Of a stretch of DNA of 64,000 nucleotides, positions 26,098-34,257 are shown in pieces. Under the pieces are notes generated by a model. That model searched no databases. It worked only from the letters and a program-made list of their open reading frames with translations, and was not told the DNA's origin. How positions within the stretch are numbered: position 1 is the stretch's first letter; every line of letters starts with the position of its first letter. Source of the stretch: Kribbella voronezhensis (GTDB taxonomy: Bacteria > Actinomycetota > Actinomycetes > Propionibacteriales > Kribbellaceae); assembly GCF_004365175.1 (NCBI RefSeq), contig NZ_SOCE01000001.1, forward strand, positions 2,405,154 to 2,469,153, read 5' to 3'. The position numbers were made by a program, and so were the translations under genes.

Positions 26098-26895
26098 TCA
26101 AGCAGTACGACGGATCCGGCCGGCGTACTGGGCTTCAAGGGCGTGGTTGTGGTCGTCGCCGCCCGGGATGTTCGCGGACAGGTAGACCGGTGGGGTCTCG
26201 CCGGCCTCGGTGAACCGTCGCAGTACCTCGGCCACCAGCATCTGCGCGATCAGCGCAGCAGTGATGGACGACACGGCGCAGACCTTGCCGCCGTCGGGTA
26301 GCTCCAGCACAGAATCGCCGTACGGCGCATGGTTGTCGAGCACCACGTCGGCGAAGTCGATCAGTTTCTTCCCCGAGGGATGCCGCGAGTCGACCCCGCT
26401 GGTGTGCTGCAGCGAGGTGATCGCGATCAGCGGGTGTCCTTTTTCCTTCACGACGGTGGCCAGCTCGACGATCGAGCCGTTCACGCCGGAGTTCGACGCG
26501 ATCACGAACAGGTCGCCGGGGCGGGCGGCCGACAGTTCGTAGAGCTTGCGCGAGTACGACGGGTTGCGCTCGAGCTCGCCGTCGCGGAGCAGTTCGGGTG
26601 GCTCGCCGCCGAGCAGCACCAGATCGCGCAGCGCGATCCGGTTCGTCGCGATCAGCCCGCCGGCGCGGCCGGCGATCTCCATCGCGAGTGCTTCGGAGTG
26701 GCCCGAGCCGAAAGCCTGGATGACGCCGTTCGCGCGCAGTGAGGCAGTGACCAGATCCGCGGCGGCCTGGATCGGGCCGTCGGCCTGCTCGGTCACAGCC
26801 GCCAGGATCGGCGTCAGCGCATGAACATAGGACTGCGCACTCACGCCCGGGTTCGCCCCGTCGGCGCTGGTGCTGCCGTCTGTCGTGCTGGCCAT
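26098..26895 (-). CDS. SIS-domain sugar isomerase-like protein
   Basis: This 265-residue single SIS-domain protein has a phosphosugar-binding loop clear in QAFGSGHSEALAMEIAGRAG, with a second loop at LFVIASNSGVNGSIVELA. It resembles the MurQ/GmhA side of the SIS family, often labelled sugar isomerase domain protein, and sits with GlcNAc importers in actinobacteria. It probably acts on GlcNAc-6-phosphate or a related phosphosugar; the reaction is not established. ATG 26895 was chosen for the GAGGGGTGGGG tract upstream. It is the first gene of the importer operon and is divergent from the kinase. Confidence 0.85.
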   Translation of the reverse strand: MASTTDGSTSADGANPGVSAQSYVHALTPILAAVTEQADGPIQAAADLVTASLRANGVIQAFGSGHSEALAMEIAGRAGGLIATNRIALRDLVLLGGEPPELLRDGELERNPSYSRKLYELSAARPGDLFVIASNSGVNGSIVELATVVKEKGHPLIAITSLQHTSGVDSRHPSGKKLIDFADVVLDNHAPYGDSVLELPDGGKVCAVSSITAALIAQMLVAEVLRRFTEAGETPPVYLSANIPGGDDHNHALEAQYAGRIRRTA

Positions 26896-26953
26896 CAGAG
26901 GCCCCACCCCTCGACTAATGTGTTCGCCGCGACACTCCTGGTGCCGACAAGTG

Positions 26954-26965
26954 CGCAAGTTTGCG
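26954..26965. promoter_or_regulatory. Palindrome in the ngc/kinase divergent promoter region
   Basis: CGCAA-gt-TTGCG lies between the divergent SIS and kinase genes. A minus-strand TTGACT near 26992 could be the -35 of the importer operon. No DasR-type site (TGGTCTAGACCA-like) is seen, so a different regulator is likely. Confidence 0.35.
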
Positions 26966-27104
26966 GTTTGCTGGACAGAACTTTTCTCACCTGGCAGCTA
27001 AAGTCAAGGCTCATCTCACTCTTCCCTCCAGATCGGGACCGTTGCGTGACCTTGCTTGTTGTTGTTCACGACTAGCCTCTTATGAGCAGTTTGGAGCATT
27101 GCCT

Positions 27105-28142
27105 ATGTCGCTCGAACGCCCGGTCCCCGAACCTGGGGATCCAGTGGTCTTGATGCCAGCCTCCGCACTGGTCCTGGGCGGCGACCTCGGCGGCACCTCC
27201 ACCCGGATCGTGATCGCGGACCATGAAGGCAACGTAATCGGCCGCGGGGCCGCGGCCGGCGGAAATCCGACCAGCCACCCGGCGAGCGCCGCGGCCAACT
27301 TCGGTCAGGCGATTCACCAGGCTCTGGACGGCATCGACCCCCGGCTGGTCTCTACGGCCGTGATCGGTATGGCGGGCGGCCCGGCGCTGTCCAACCCCGA
27401 CATCGGGGCCCGGTTCGAGGCCGCCTGGAGCGGGGCCGGACTGGTCTGCGAGCCGAAGTACATCGGTGACCTGGAGGTCGCGTTCGCCTCCGGGACGCCC
27501 GAGCCGGACGGCACCGTGCTGATCGCCGGGACCGGCAGCAATGTCGGCCTGGTCCACGACCACGCGCTGGTCCGGACCGTCGGCGGTCACGGCTGGCTGC
27601 TCGGCGACGACGGATCCGGCTTCTGGCTCGGCCGGGAAGCAATGCGCAGCGTGTTGCAATCCATCGATCTGCGTGAACCGCTCGGCGTCCTCGGCGAAGC
27701 CGTGGTGGCGGCCACTCTCACCGACCCCGGAATCCGGGTCGCTGCGGAGCGTGAGGGGTACGACAACCTGCGTGACGAGCTGGTTCGCACGGTCAACAAC
27801 CGTCCACCGGTGATGCTGGCCGAACTGGCCCGCACGGTGGTGGCGGCCTACGACGCCGACGACAAGACCGCCCAGGCCTTGGTGAAACGCGCAGCCGAAC
27901 TGCTCATAGAAACGGTTAGCCGGCTCAGGACAACGTCGGACAACGGCCCGCTGGTGCTGGCCGGCAGTGTGGCCGGGGAATCGTCTCCGGTAGGCCGGTT
28001 GCTTCGGCAAAACATTCACGAGCACTTCGACGGCGAGGTACTGACGGCCCGCGACGGCGTCGGCGGCGCGACCTGGCTGGCCCTCGGCGCCCTCGACCCG
28101 GCCTTGGCCACCCGCGCCAACCACGCCCGCCTGGTCAGCTAG
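27105..28142 (+). CDS. BadF/BadG/BcrA/BcrD-type N-acetylglucosamine kinase
   Basis: This 345-residue ASKHA-fold sugar kinase has ATP-binding motifs LGGDLGGTSTRIVIADHEGN (phosphate 1) and VLIAGTGSNVGLVHD (phosphate 2), and GHGWLLGDDGSGFWLGREAM is characteristic of GlcNAc kinases. It would convert imported GlcNAc to GlcNAc-6-phosphate in the cytoplasm. ATG 27105 follows TTGGAG by eight bases. Divergent placement from the SIS-ngcEFG operon links uptake and phosphorylation. Confidence 0.9.
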   Translation: MSLERPVPEPGDPVVLMPASALVLGGDLGGTSTRIVIADHEGNVIGRGAAAGGNPTSHPASAAANFGQAIHQALDGIDPRLVSTAVIGMAGGPALSNPDIGARFEAAWSGAGLVCEPKYIGDLEVAFASGTPEPDGTVLIAGTGSNVGLVHDHALVRTVGGHGWLLGDDGSGFWLGREAMRSVLQSIDLREPLGVLGEAVVAATLTDPGIRVAAEREGYDNLRDELVRTVNNRPPVMLAELARTVVAAYDADDKTAQALVKRAAELLIETVSRLRTTSDNGPLVLAGSVAGESSPVGRLLRQNIHEHFDGEVLTARDGVGGATWLALGALDPALATRANHARLVS

Positions 28143-28200
28143 CTCCACCTCTCTGTACTACGGGGCGGCCGGCCCGTAGTACAGAGTCGTCGTGGTGCTG

Positions 28201-28584
28201 TCAGCTGAGGTCGTCGATCGGGCGCAGCTCCACGGCGAAGAACTGCGCCTCGGGAATCCGGGCCGCGACCTCCTCGGCTCGCTCGGGCGAGTCGACGTCG
28301 ATCAGGAAGAAGCCGGCCAGCTGCTCCTTCGCCTCGGAGTACGGGCCGTCGGTGATCGCCCGGACGCCTTCGCGGACGCGGACCACCTTCGTGGTCTTGG
28401 GCGCGGCGAGCGGTTCGAGGGCGACCAGCTCTCCTCTTTCCTTGAGTTCGGCGATCAGGCCGTCGAGCTGCGCGGTCAGCGCCGCACGGGCCGACTTCGG
28501 CAGTTTGATCCCCTCCTCGGCGTGCAGGAAGGAGGGATGTCCCCAGGTCACCGGGTTGCTGTGGATCAACAACAAGTACTTCAC
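28201..28584 (-). CDS. YciI family protein
   Basis: This 127-residue ferredoxin-like (dimeric alpha-beta barrel) protein starts MKYLLLIHSNPVTWG and has the DGPYSEAKEQLAGFFLIDVD segment typical of the DGPF/YCII family. Many members lie beside sigma factors or hydrolases; the activity is unknown. GTG 28584 is chosen because AAAGGA stands six bases upstream. It is divergent from the hydrolase at 28748. Confidence 0.87.
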   Translation of the reverse strand: MKYLLLIHSNPVTWGHPSFLHAEEGIKLPKSARAALTAQLDGLIAELKERGELVALEPLAAPKTTKVVRVREGVRAITDGPYSEAKEQLAGFFLIDVDSPERAEEVAARIPEAQFFAVELRPIDDLS

Positions 28585-28734
28585 GGCAGGTCCTTTCGGT
28601 CGAGTGGATCCTTGCAGCCGAGGTCGGAGGCCCGCGGACCATCTCGACAAACGCGCGGTTTTCGCGGAAAGCGGCCGAATGTCGACCGGCCGGACGCGAG
28701 TACGACGTACGGGCTGACACACCCGGACCGACCC

Positions 28735-28740
28735 TAAGGT
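28735..28740 (+). promoter_or_regulatory. -10 element, leaderless start of the hydrolase at 28748
   Basis: TAAGGT ends seven bases before ATG 28748. The same bases (AAGGTG) could instead act as a ribosome-binding site. Confidence 0.35.
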
Positions 28741-28747
28741 GAACGCC

Positions 28748-29575
28748 ATGCAAGAGAACGACCTGCGGTTGAGCGACGGCCGCACCCTGCACGTCTACGA
28801 CACCGGCAACGGCGACCTGCCCGTCTTCTGGAACCACGGCACGCCGAACCTCGGGGCGCCGCCCGCGCCACTGCTCGCGGAGAGCGAGCGGCTCGGCATC
28901 CGCTGGATCTCGTTCGACCGGCCCGGGTACGGCGGTTCCTCGCCGGCCCCCGGCCGGACGATGGCCTCGGTCGCGTACGACGCGGCCGCCGTCGCCGACG
29001 AGCTCGGGATCGACCGGTTCGCGGTCGCCGGCTACTCGGGCGGCGGCTCGTACGCGCTCGGCTGCGCCGCGACCTTGGGCGAGCGGGTCACCGCGGCCGT
29101 CACCCTCGCCGCGATCGCGCCGTACGGCGTGCAGGGGCTCGACTGGTTCGACGGGATGGTTCCGTCGGGCGTCGCCTCGCTGCGAGCGGCCCTGGGTGGA
29201 CGTGACGTGAAGGCCGCGCACGAAGCATCCGGTGTCGAATACGACCCGGAGTTCACCAAGGACGACTTCGCGCTCTTCGACGGCGAATGGGGCTGGCTCG
29301 GTTCGGTGGCGAGCCATGGGCTCGACGCCGGTCCGTACGGTCTGATCGACGACGACATCTCCTATGTCACCCCGTGGGGCTGCGACCCGGTCACGATCCA
29401 GGCCCCGATCCTGCTACTGCACGGCGAACGGGACCGCATCATCCCGGCCTCCCACGGCGCCTGGCTGGCCGCACACTGCCCGACTGCCGAGCTGCGCTTG
29501 GCTCCTGAGGCCAGTCACTTCACCATCTTCGACGAGGTCGGCGTCCTCCTCCCGTGGCTGGCCGGCCACAGGTGA
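28748..29575 (+). CDS. Alpha/beta hydrolase
   Basis: This 275-residue alpha/beta hydrolase has an oxyanion region FWNHGTPNLGAPPAP, the nucleophile elbow VAGYSGGGSYALG (Ser in GYSGG), a late Asp in LLLHGERDRIIPASHGA and a His in APEASHFTIFDE, so the catalytic triad is complete. It looks like an esterase or haloalkane-dehalogenase-like member; the substrate is unknown. An in-frame GTG exists nine bases upstream of ATG 28748. The kinase gene follows 24 bases later and may be co-transcribed. Confidence 0.88.
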   Translation: MQENDLRLSDGRTLHVYDTGNGDLPVFWNHGTPNLGAPPAPLLAESERLGIRWISFDRPGYGGSSPAPGRTMASVAYDAAAVADELGIDRFAVAGYSGGGSYALGCAATLGERVTAAVTLAAIAPYGVQGLDWFDGMVPSGVASLRAALGGRDVKAAHEASGVEYDPEFTKDDFALFDGEWGWLGSVASHGLDAGPYGLIDDDISYVTPWGCDPVTIQAPILLLHGERDRIIPASHGAWLAAHCPTAELRLAPEASHFTIFDEVGVLLPWLAGHR

Positions 29576-29599
29576 GCTAGGGCCCTGGAGCTGAACCGC

Positions 29600-30826
29600 A
29601 TGGCCCCGGCAGGAGGTGGGTACCAGGGGCCGATGCTGGTTGCTGAGCGCTACAGGCTGGGCCCGCCCCTCGGCCGCGGCGGAATGGGTGCCGTCTATCG
29701 CGGTACGGACGAACTCCTCGGGCGCGAGGTCGCCGTCAAGTTCCTGCTGCCCAACCGTCAGGACGACCAGGCGGCGGCGCGCTTCCGCCGGGAGGCGCAT
29801 GCCGCCGCCCTGCTGAGCGACGAACACGTCGTCGCCGCCCTCGACTTCGGCGAGCACGACGACGGCTACTTCCTGGTGATGGAACTGGTCGAGGGCCGGT
29901 CGGTCGCGGAAGAACTCCGGTCGAACGGCCCGCTGTCGGCGGATCAGGCGCTGGACATCGTCCGGCAGGCGGCGGCGGGACTGGCCGCCGCACATCGGGA
30001 GAACATCGTCCACCGGGACATCAAACCGGGGAACCTGCTGCTCGGCGCCAACGGCACCGTCAAGGTCGCCGACTTCGGCATCGCCCGCTTCCTCGCCGAC
30101 ACCACCACCACACTGACCGCCACCGGCCAGGTCGTCGGCACCAGCTTCTACCTGGCTCCCGAACGCGCCCTCGGCCGTCCGGCCGGACCGGCCTCGGACG
30201 TCTACGCGCTCGGCTGTGTGCTCTATCAGCTCCTCACCGGCCACCCGCCGTTCATGGCCGAGGACCCCGCTTCGATCATGTATCAGCACGTCGAGGTCGA
30301 CCCGGCGCCGCCGAGCGGCCTGCGCCCCGAACTCGCCGGGCCCTGCGAGACCCTGCTGTTCCGGATGCTCGCCAAGAACCCGGACCAGCGGCCGAGCGCG
30401 GCCGACATCGCGTCGGGCGTGGAGATCGCCCCGCTCGAACCGCGGACCGAGGAGGCCCCGACCGTCGCGGCCACTGTGCTCGGTGGGTCCAGGCGGAGTG
30501 TGCTGGCCGGTGCCGCGGCAGTGACCGCCGCTGCCGCCGCGATCGCGCTCGCCGTACTCCTCGGGCCTGATCTCGGCAACCTTCCGGCGACCGATCTCCT
30601 GCCGTCGACCCCTCCGTCCACACCCCGTACTACGCCGGCGGCGGTGACCACTCATCCGCCCACGGTCCGTACTCCGCGGCCGACAGCCTCGGTGCTGGCC
30701 ACTCACCGGACGGCCAAACCGCCGGCCACCAGCCGGTCGACCAAAGGACCGGCGGAACCGGGCAAGACCAAGGGAAACACGAAGGCGCCCAAGGAACCCA
30801 AGGAAAAGCCGACCAAGAAGCACTGA
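29600..30826 (+). CDS. PknB-type serine/threonine protein kinase
   Basis: This 408-residue Hanks-type kinase has a Gly loop LGRGGMGAVYRG, Lys47 in EVAVKFLL, the catalytic loop HRDIKPGN (Asp140), DFG at 158-160, and APE (YLAPERAL). The kinase domain ends near residue 275. A transmembrane helix (about 301-321) leads to a Pro/Thr/Ser-rich tail ending in a Lys-rich segment. No PASTA repeats are present, so the extracytoplasmic part is a linker-like tail with no recognisable sensor. It may autophosphorylate and act on envelope functions; the targets are unknown. Confidence 0.93.
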   Translation: MAPAGGGYQGPMLVAERYRLGPPLGRGGMGAVYRGTDELLGREVAVKFLLPNRQDDQAAARFRREAHAAALLSDEHVVAALDFGEHDDGYFLVMELVEGRSVAEELRSNGPLSADQALDIVRQAAAGLAAAHRENIVHRDIKPGNLLLGANGTVKVADFGIARFLADTTTTLTATGQVVGTSFYLAPERALGRPAGPASDVYALGCVLYQLLTGHPPFMAEDPASIMYQHVEVDPAPPSGLRPELAGPCETLLFRMLAKNPDQRPSAADIASGVEIAPLEPRTEEAPTVAATVLGGSRRSVLAGAAAVTAAAAAIALAVLLGPDLGNLPATDLLPSTPPSTPRTTPAAVTTHPPTVRTPRPTASVLATHRTAKPPATSRSTKGPAEPGKTKGNTKAPKEPKEKPTKKH

Positions 30827-30859
30827 CCCTCACGGCTCGAACAGCGGCCGGGACCCGAC

Positions 30860-30922
30860 ATTCCAAGCAACGGCTTGACATCGGGTGACCTGCGCGTCAT
30901 ATTCCAAGCATGTCTTTGGAAT
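30860..30922 (+). promoter_or_regulatory. Leaderless promoter and operator of the ArsR-MFS operon
   Basis: TTGACA (30875-30880), a 17-base spacer and CATATT (30898-30903) lie seven bases before ATG 30910. A perfect inverted repeat, ATTCCAA-n8-TTGGAAT (30901-30922), covers the -10 and start codon. A further copy of the half-site, ATTCCAAGCA, lies at 30860-30869. Autorepression by the ArsR-type protein is inferred. Confidence 0.65.
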
Positions 30923-31515
30923 CTGCGGAGGACCCGCGACGGCGGCGGCTGCTGGACGATCCCCTGGCGATCCGGGCGATGGCGCACCCGGTCCGGCTGG
31001 ATCTGCAGGCCTTGCTCGGCAAGGAAGGTCCGCTGACGGCGGCCGACGCGGCCCGCCGGCTCGGGATCAGCCAGGCGCTGGCCTCGCACCACCTGCGCCA
31101 GCTGGCGAAGTACGACTTCGTCGAACCGGCGCCGGGCAAGGACAACCGGGAGCGGCCCTGGCGGCTGGTCTCGACCTCGCAGTCGTGGCGCGAGGTGGGC
31201 CTGAGCCCGGAGGCGACCGCGGCAGCCGACGTACTGGAGCAGTTGATCGCCGAGCGGGCACTCGGCGCGCTGGCCGACTGGCAGCAGCGGCGCGCCGGAG
31301 AAGAACAGATCTGGTGGGAGAACGCCGGAATCGGCCACACCGGCATCTACCTCACCGGCGAGGAGCTGGCCGAGTTGGAGCAGCAGATCAGCGGACTGCT
31401 GCAGCGCTACGTCGACGAACGGCCGATCGACGACAAGTCCACCCGGCCGCCCGGCAGCCGGCTGGTCGACATCACCCGCATCGTCACGGTCGCTCCCGAC
31501 GAGACCGGCTCATGA
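30910..31515 (+). CDS. ArsR-family winged-helix transcriptional regulator
   Basis: This 201-residue regulator has a winged helix at residues about 20-90: AMAHPVRLDLQALLGKEGPL, then RRLGISQALASHHLRQLAKY (recognition helix). The longer C-terminal half (WQQRRAGEEQIWWENAGIGH) is probably a ligand or dimerisation domain. No arsenic-type cysteine pair is evident, so metal sensing is unlikely. ATG overlaps its own operator and the mRNA should be leaderless. Its stop overlaps the MFS start (ATGA), making it the probable local repressor of that exporter. Confidence 0.9.
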   Translation: MSLESAEDPRRRRLLDDPLAIRAMAHPVRLDLQALLGKEGPLTAADAARRLGISQALASHHLRQLAKYDFVEPAPGKDNRERPWRLVSTSQSWREVGLSPEATAAADVLEQLIAERALGALADWQQRRAGEEQIWWENAGIGHTGIYLTGEELAELEQQISGLLQRYVDERPIDDKSTRPPGSRLVDITRIVTVAPDETGS

Positions 31516-32816
31516 AGAACTTGTGGGAGGTGCTCGCCCGGCAACGCGACTACCGGCTCGTGCTGAGCGCCGGGCTGATCTCGCTCACCGGCGACTGGAT
31601 CCTGCGGATCGGCCTGGCGTACTACGTGTACGACCTGACCGGATCGACCTTGGCCTCCGGTGGGTTGCTGCTCTCGTCGTTCCTGCCGCTGTTCCTGCTC
31701 GGCTCGCTGGCCGGCGTCTTCGTCGACCGGTGGGACCGGCGTCGCACGATGATCGTGACGAACCTGCTGCACGCGCTGGTGCTGCTGCCGTTGTTGCTGG
31801 TGCACGACGGCGGCACGATCTGGGTGGTCTACCTGGTCGTCCTCGCACAAAGTTGCCTCCAGCAATTTTTCCGGCCGGCCGAGCAGGCGCTCGTGCCGCT
31901 GCTGGTGGAGACCCGCCAGCTCGTCACCGCGAACGCTCTGAACAGCCAGGCCGGCGACATCGCCCGCTTGATCGGCGCGGCGCTGGGCGGCGTACTGGCG
32001 GCGACAGGCGGGATTCCCCTGCTGGCAATGGCGGACGCGGCCACCTATCTGGCCGCGATGGGGCTGCTGTTCGCGGTCCGCCATCGCGGCAACAAGATCG
32101 TGGTGGAGAAGACCACCGGCGCCGTACAGCGGATCAAGACGGAATGGATCGAGGGACTGCGGATCTGCGTGGGCGGTGCGGCACTGCGGCTGGTCTTCGT
32201 CTTCGGACTCGTCACCGGTGTGGGCGAGGGAGCCATGAGCACCCTGTTCGCCCCGTTCGTGAGCACCGAGCTGGGCGGCAGTGGGACGACGTACGGACTG
32301 ATCTCGTCGTCGCAGGCGGTGGGTGGGATCGTCGGCGGACTGATCGCGGCGGCCGTGGGATCGCGGTTCTCGGCGGCGAAGATGTGGGGCGTCGGCGCGG
32401 TGCTGTTCGGGCTGATCGACCTGGTGATGTTCTGCTATCCGCTGGTCTGGCACAGCGTCGCACCCGCGTTCGTCTGCATGATCCTGGTCGGGGTGCCCGG
32501 CGCCTTCCTGATCGCCGGGATGATGACGGTGCTCCAGCGGCTCACCGGCGACGCCTCGCGCGGCCGGGTGTTCGGCGCGCTCTTCGCCGCCGAGGGGCTC
32601 GCGGTGCTGGTCGGCACCGTCGCGGCCGGCGTCCTCGGCGACCTCGTCGGGGTCATCCCGGTCCTGGTCTTCCAGGGCCTCGGCTTCTTCGTCGGCGGCC
32701 TGGCCGTCCTGGCCCGTCGCCGGCTCCTGATCGACGCGATGGCCGACCAGGAAGAACCCCTGACCGCCGCCGGACAGCCAGAGGTCCTACCCCTCGGTTC
32801 GTCGGACGCAAGGTGA
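31512..32816 (+). CDS. MFS transporter
   Basis: This 434-residue major facilitator protein has about 12 helices. Motif A between helices 2 and 3 is GVFVDRWDRRRTMIVTN. The plan matches the MFS_3/enterobactin-exporter-like group common beside ArsR regulators, so drug or metabolite efflux is likely; the substrate is unknown. Its ATG overlaps the ArsR stop. Its stop lies one base from the stop of the convergent CNNM gene. Confidence 0.9.
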   Translation: MKNLWEVLARQRDYRLVLSAGLISLTGDWILRIGLAYYVYDLTGSTLASGGLLLSSFLPLFLLGSLAGVFVDRWDRRRTMIVTNLLHALVLLPLLLVHDGGTIWVVYLVVLAQSCLQQFFRPAEQALVPLLVETRQLVTANALNSQAGDIARLIGAALGGVLAATGGIPLLAMADAATYLAAMGLLFAVRHRGNKIVVEKTTGAVQRIKTEWIEGLRICVGGAALRLVFVFGLVTGVGEGAMSTLFAPFVSTELGGSGTTYGLISSSQAVGGIVGGLIAAAVGSRFSAAKMWGVGAVLFGLIDLVMFCYPLVWHSVAPAFVCMILVGVPGAFLIAGMMTVLQRLTGDASRGRVFGALFAAEGLAVLVGTVAAGVLGDLVGVIPVLVFQGLGFFVGGLAVLARRRLLIDAMADQEEPLTAAGQPEVLPLGSSDAR

Positions 32817-32817
32817 T

Positions 32818-34125
32818 TCACTCGGTGGGCGGTGCGGTCTCCTCGGCCGGCGCGACGCGATGGACGCGGACCCGGGCGACGCGGCGGCCGTCCATCTCGG
32901 TGACGGTGATCTTGTAGCCGTCGACCGCACCCTCCTCGCCGACCGCCGGGACCTTGCCGAGCTGGGCGGCCAGGAACCCGGCCACGGTCTCGTACGGGCC
33001 GTCGGGCAGTTCCACCCCGGTCTCGTCGGCGAAGTCGTCCAGGTTGAGCAGGCCGTCGACTTCGATGTCGCCGCTGCGCAACCGGGTCGTCTCGGTCGAG
33101 TCCTCGTCGTACTCGTCCTTGATGTCGCCGATCAGCTCCTCGACCAGGTCCTCCATCGTGACGATGCCCGCGGTACCGCCGTACTCGTCCAGCACGATCG
33201 CGAGATGAGTACTCCGGCGCCGCATCTCGGTCAGCGTCGGCAGCAGCTTCGCGGTGTCGGGCAGCATCAGCACGTCGCGCGCCAGGTCGCCGACCCGCAC
33301 CGAGCGGGTCGCGACCGCGGGGTCGAACAGGTCGCGGACGTGCACGAACCCGACGATGTCGTCGGCCGACCCGTTCATCACCGGATACCGCGAGTGCGGC
33401 CGTTCCGCCGCGAACTTGACCGCCTTGTACGCCGGCATCTCGGCGTCGACGAAGTCGACCTCGGTCCGCGGCAGCATCAGCTCGCGCAACTGCCGGCCAC
33501 CCGCCTCGAACACGTCGTCGACGATCCGGCGCTCCTCCTCACCGAGCGATTCGTGCGCGGAGACCAGGTCGCGGAGCTCCTCGTCGGACATCACCTCGCG
33601 GTTGGCGTTCGGGTCACCGCCGAGCGCGCGGACGACCAGGTCGGTCGACTTCGACAGCAGCCAGATCACCGGCCGGGCGGCCGAGGCGATCCGGTCCACC
33701 AGCGGAGCCAGCCCGAGGGCGAAGGTCTCCGCGCGTTGCAGCGCGAGTCGCTTGGCCGCCAGCTCGCCGAGCACGATCGACACGTACGAGATCGCGATCG
33801 TGATCAGGATCAGGGCGACCGTGTCGGCCACCGAATCGGGAAGCCCGAGGTCCTGCAGGTGCGGCGACAGCCCGTCGGCCAGGGTCGCGCCACCGAAGGC
33901 GGCGGACAGGAAGCCCATCAGGGTGACGCCGATCTGCACGGCGGACAGGAAGCGGTTGGGGTTGGCGGCCACCCGGGCCACCGTCTCGCCGCGCTTGCCG
34001 CGGTGCGCGATCGACTTGAGCTGGCTCTCGCGCAGCGAGACCAGGGCCATCTCGGCGGCCGCGAACACGCCGCCGATCAGCACGAAGACGAAGATCAGGA
34101 CGATGTTGGTCAGGGTTTCTTTCAT
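32818..34125 (-). CDS. CNNM/CorC-HlyC family transporter-associated protein
   Basis: This 435-residue protein has an N-terminal DUF21/CNNM membrane domain (VLIFVFVLIGGVFAAAEMAL), then two CBS domains (RYPVMNGSADDIVGFVHVRD; LAIVLDEYGGTAGIVTMEDL), then a CorC_HlyC domain at the C-terminus (DIEVDGLLNLDDFADETGVE). Relatives are implicated in magnesium or cobalt export; the hemolysin name is historical. ATG 34125 is the start because MKETLTNIVLIFVF begins the first helix. It is divergent from galT. Confidence 0.92.
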   Translation of the reverse strand: MKETLTNIVLIFVFVLIGGVFAAAEMALVSLRESQLKSIAHRGKRGETVARVAANPNRFLSAVQIGVTLMGFLSAAFGGATLADGLSPHLQDLGLPDSVADTVALILITIAISYVSIVLGELAAKRLALQRAETFALGLAPLVDRIASAARPVIWLLSKSTDLVVRALGGDPNANREVMSDEELRDLVSAHESLGEEERRIVDDVFEAGGRQLRELMLPRTEVDFVDAEMPAYKAVKFAAERPHSRYPVMNGSADDIVGFVHVRDLFDPAVATRSVRVGDLARDVLMLPDTAKLLPTLTEMRRRSTHLAIVLDEYGGTAGIVTMEDLVEELIGDIKDEYDEDSTETTRLRSGDIEVDGLLNLDDFADETGVELPDGPYETVAGFLAAQLGKVPAVGEEGAVDGYKITVTEMDGRRVARVRVHRVAPAEETAPPTE

Positions 34126-34238
34126 GGGCTGGGAGTTCCTAGCGTCCTCTCCGGCAGAACGGGAGAGGACGCGGGAGTAGGGCGACGTCCATCGATCAAG
34201 AGTAGCGGCGGGAGGTCCTTTGATGCATGTTTGAATCT

Positions 34239-34251
34239 GTTGGTTTATGAT
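34239..34251 (+). promoter_or_regulatory. galT promoter with DeoR-type motif
   Basis: TATGAT (34246-34251) ends six bases before ATG 34258, predicting a leaderless galT mRNA. The overlapping motif GTTGGTTTATG (34239-34249) recurs as GTTGATTTATG at 37322-37332 upstream of the DeoR gene, suggesting a shared operator. Confidence 0.5.
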
Positions 34252-34257
34252 CGCTCC

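Noticed and set aside
26896..27104. DasR-type site controlling GlcNAc genes
   Set aside because: No TGGTCTAGACCA-like sequence is present; only CGCAA-gt-TTGCG was found.
32860..34257. N-terminal extension of galT by more than 460 codons
   Set aside because: The extension is antisense to the CNNM/CorC gene; GalT homology starts at 34258.
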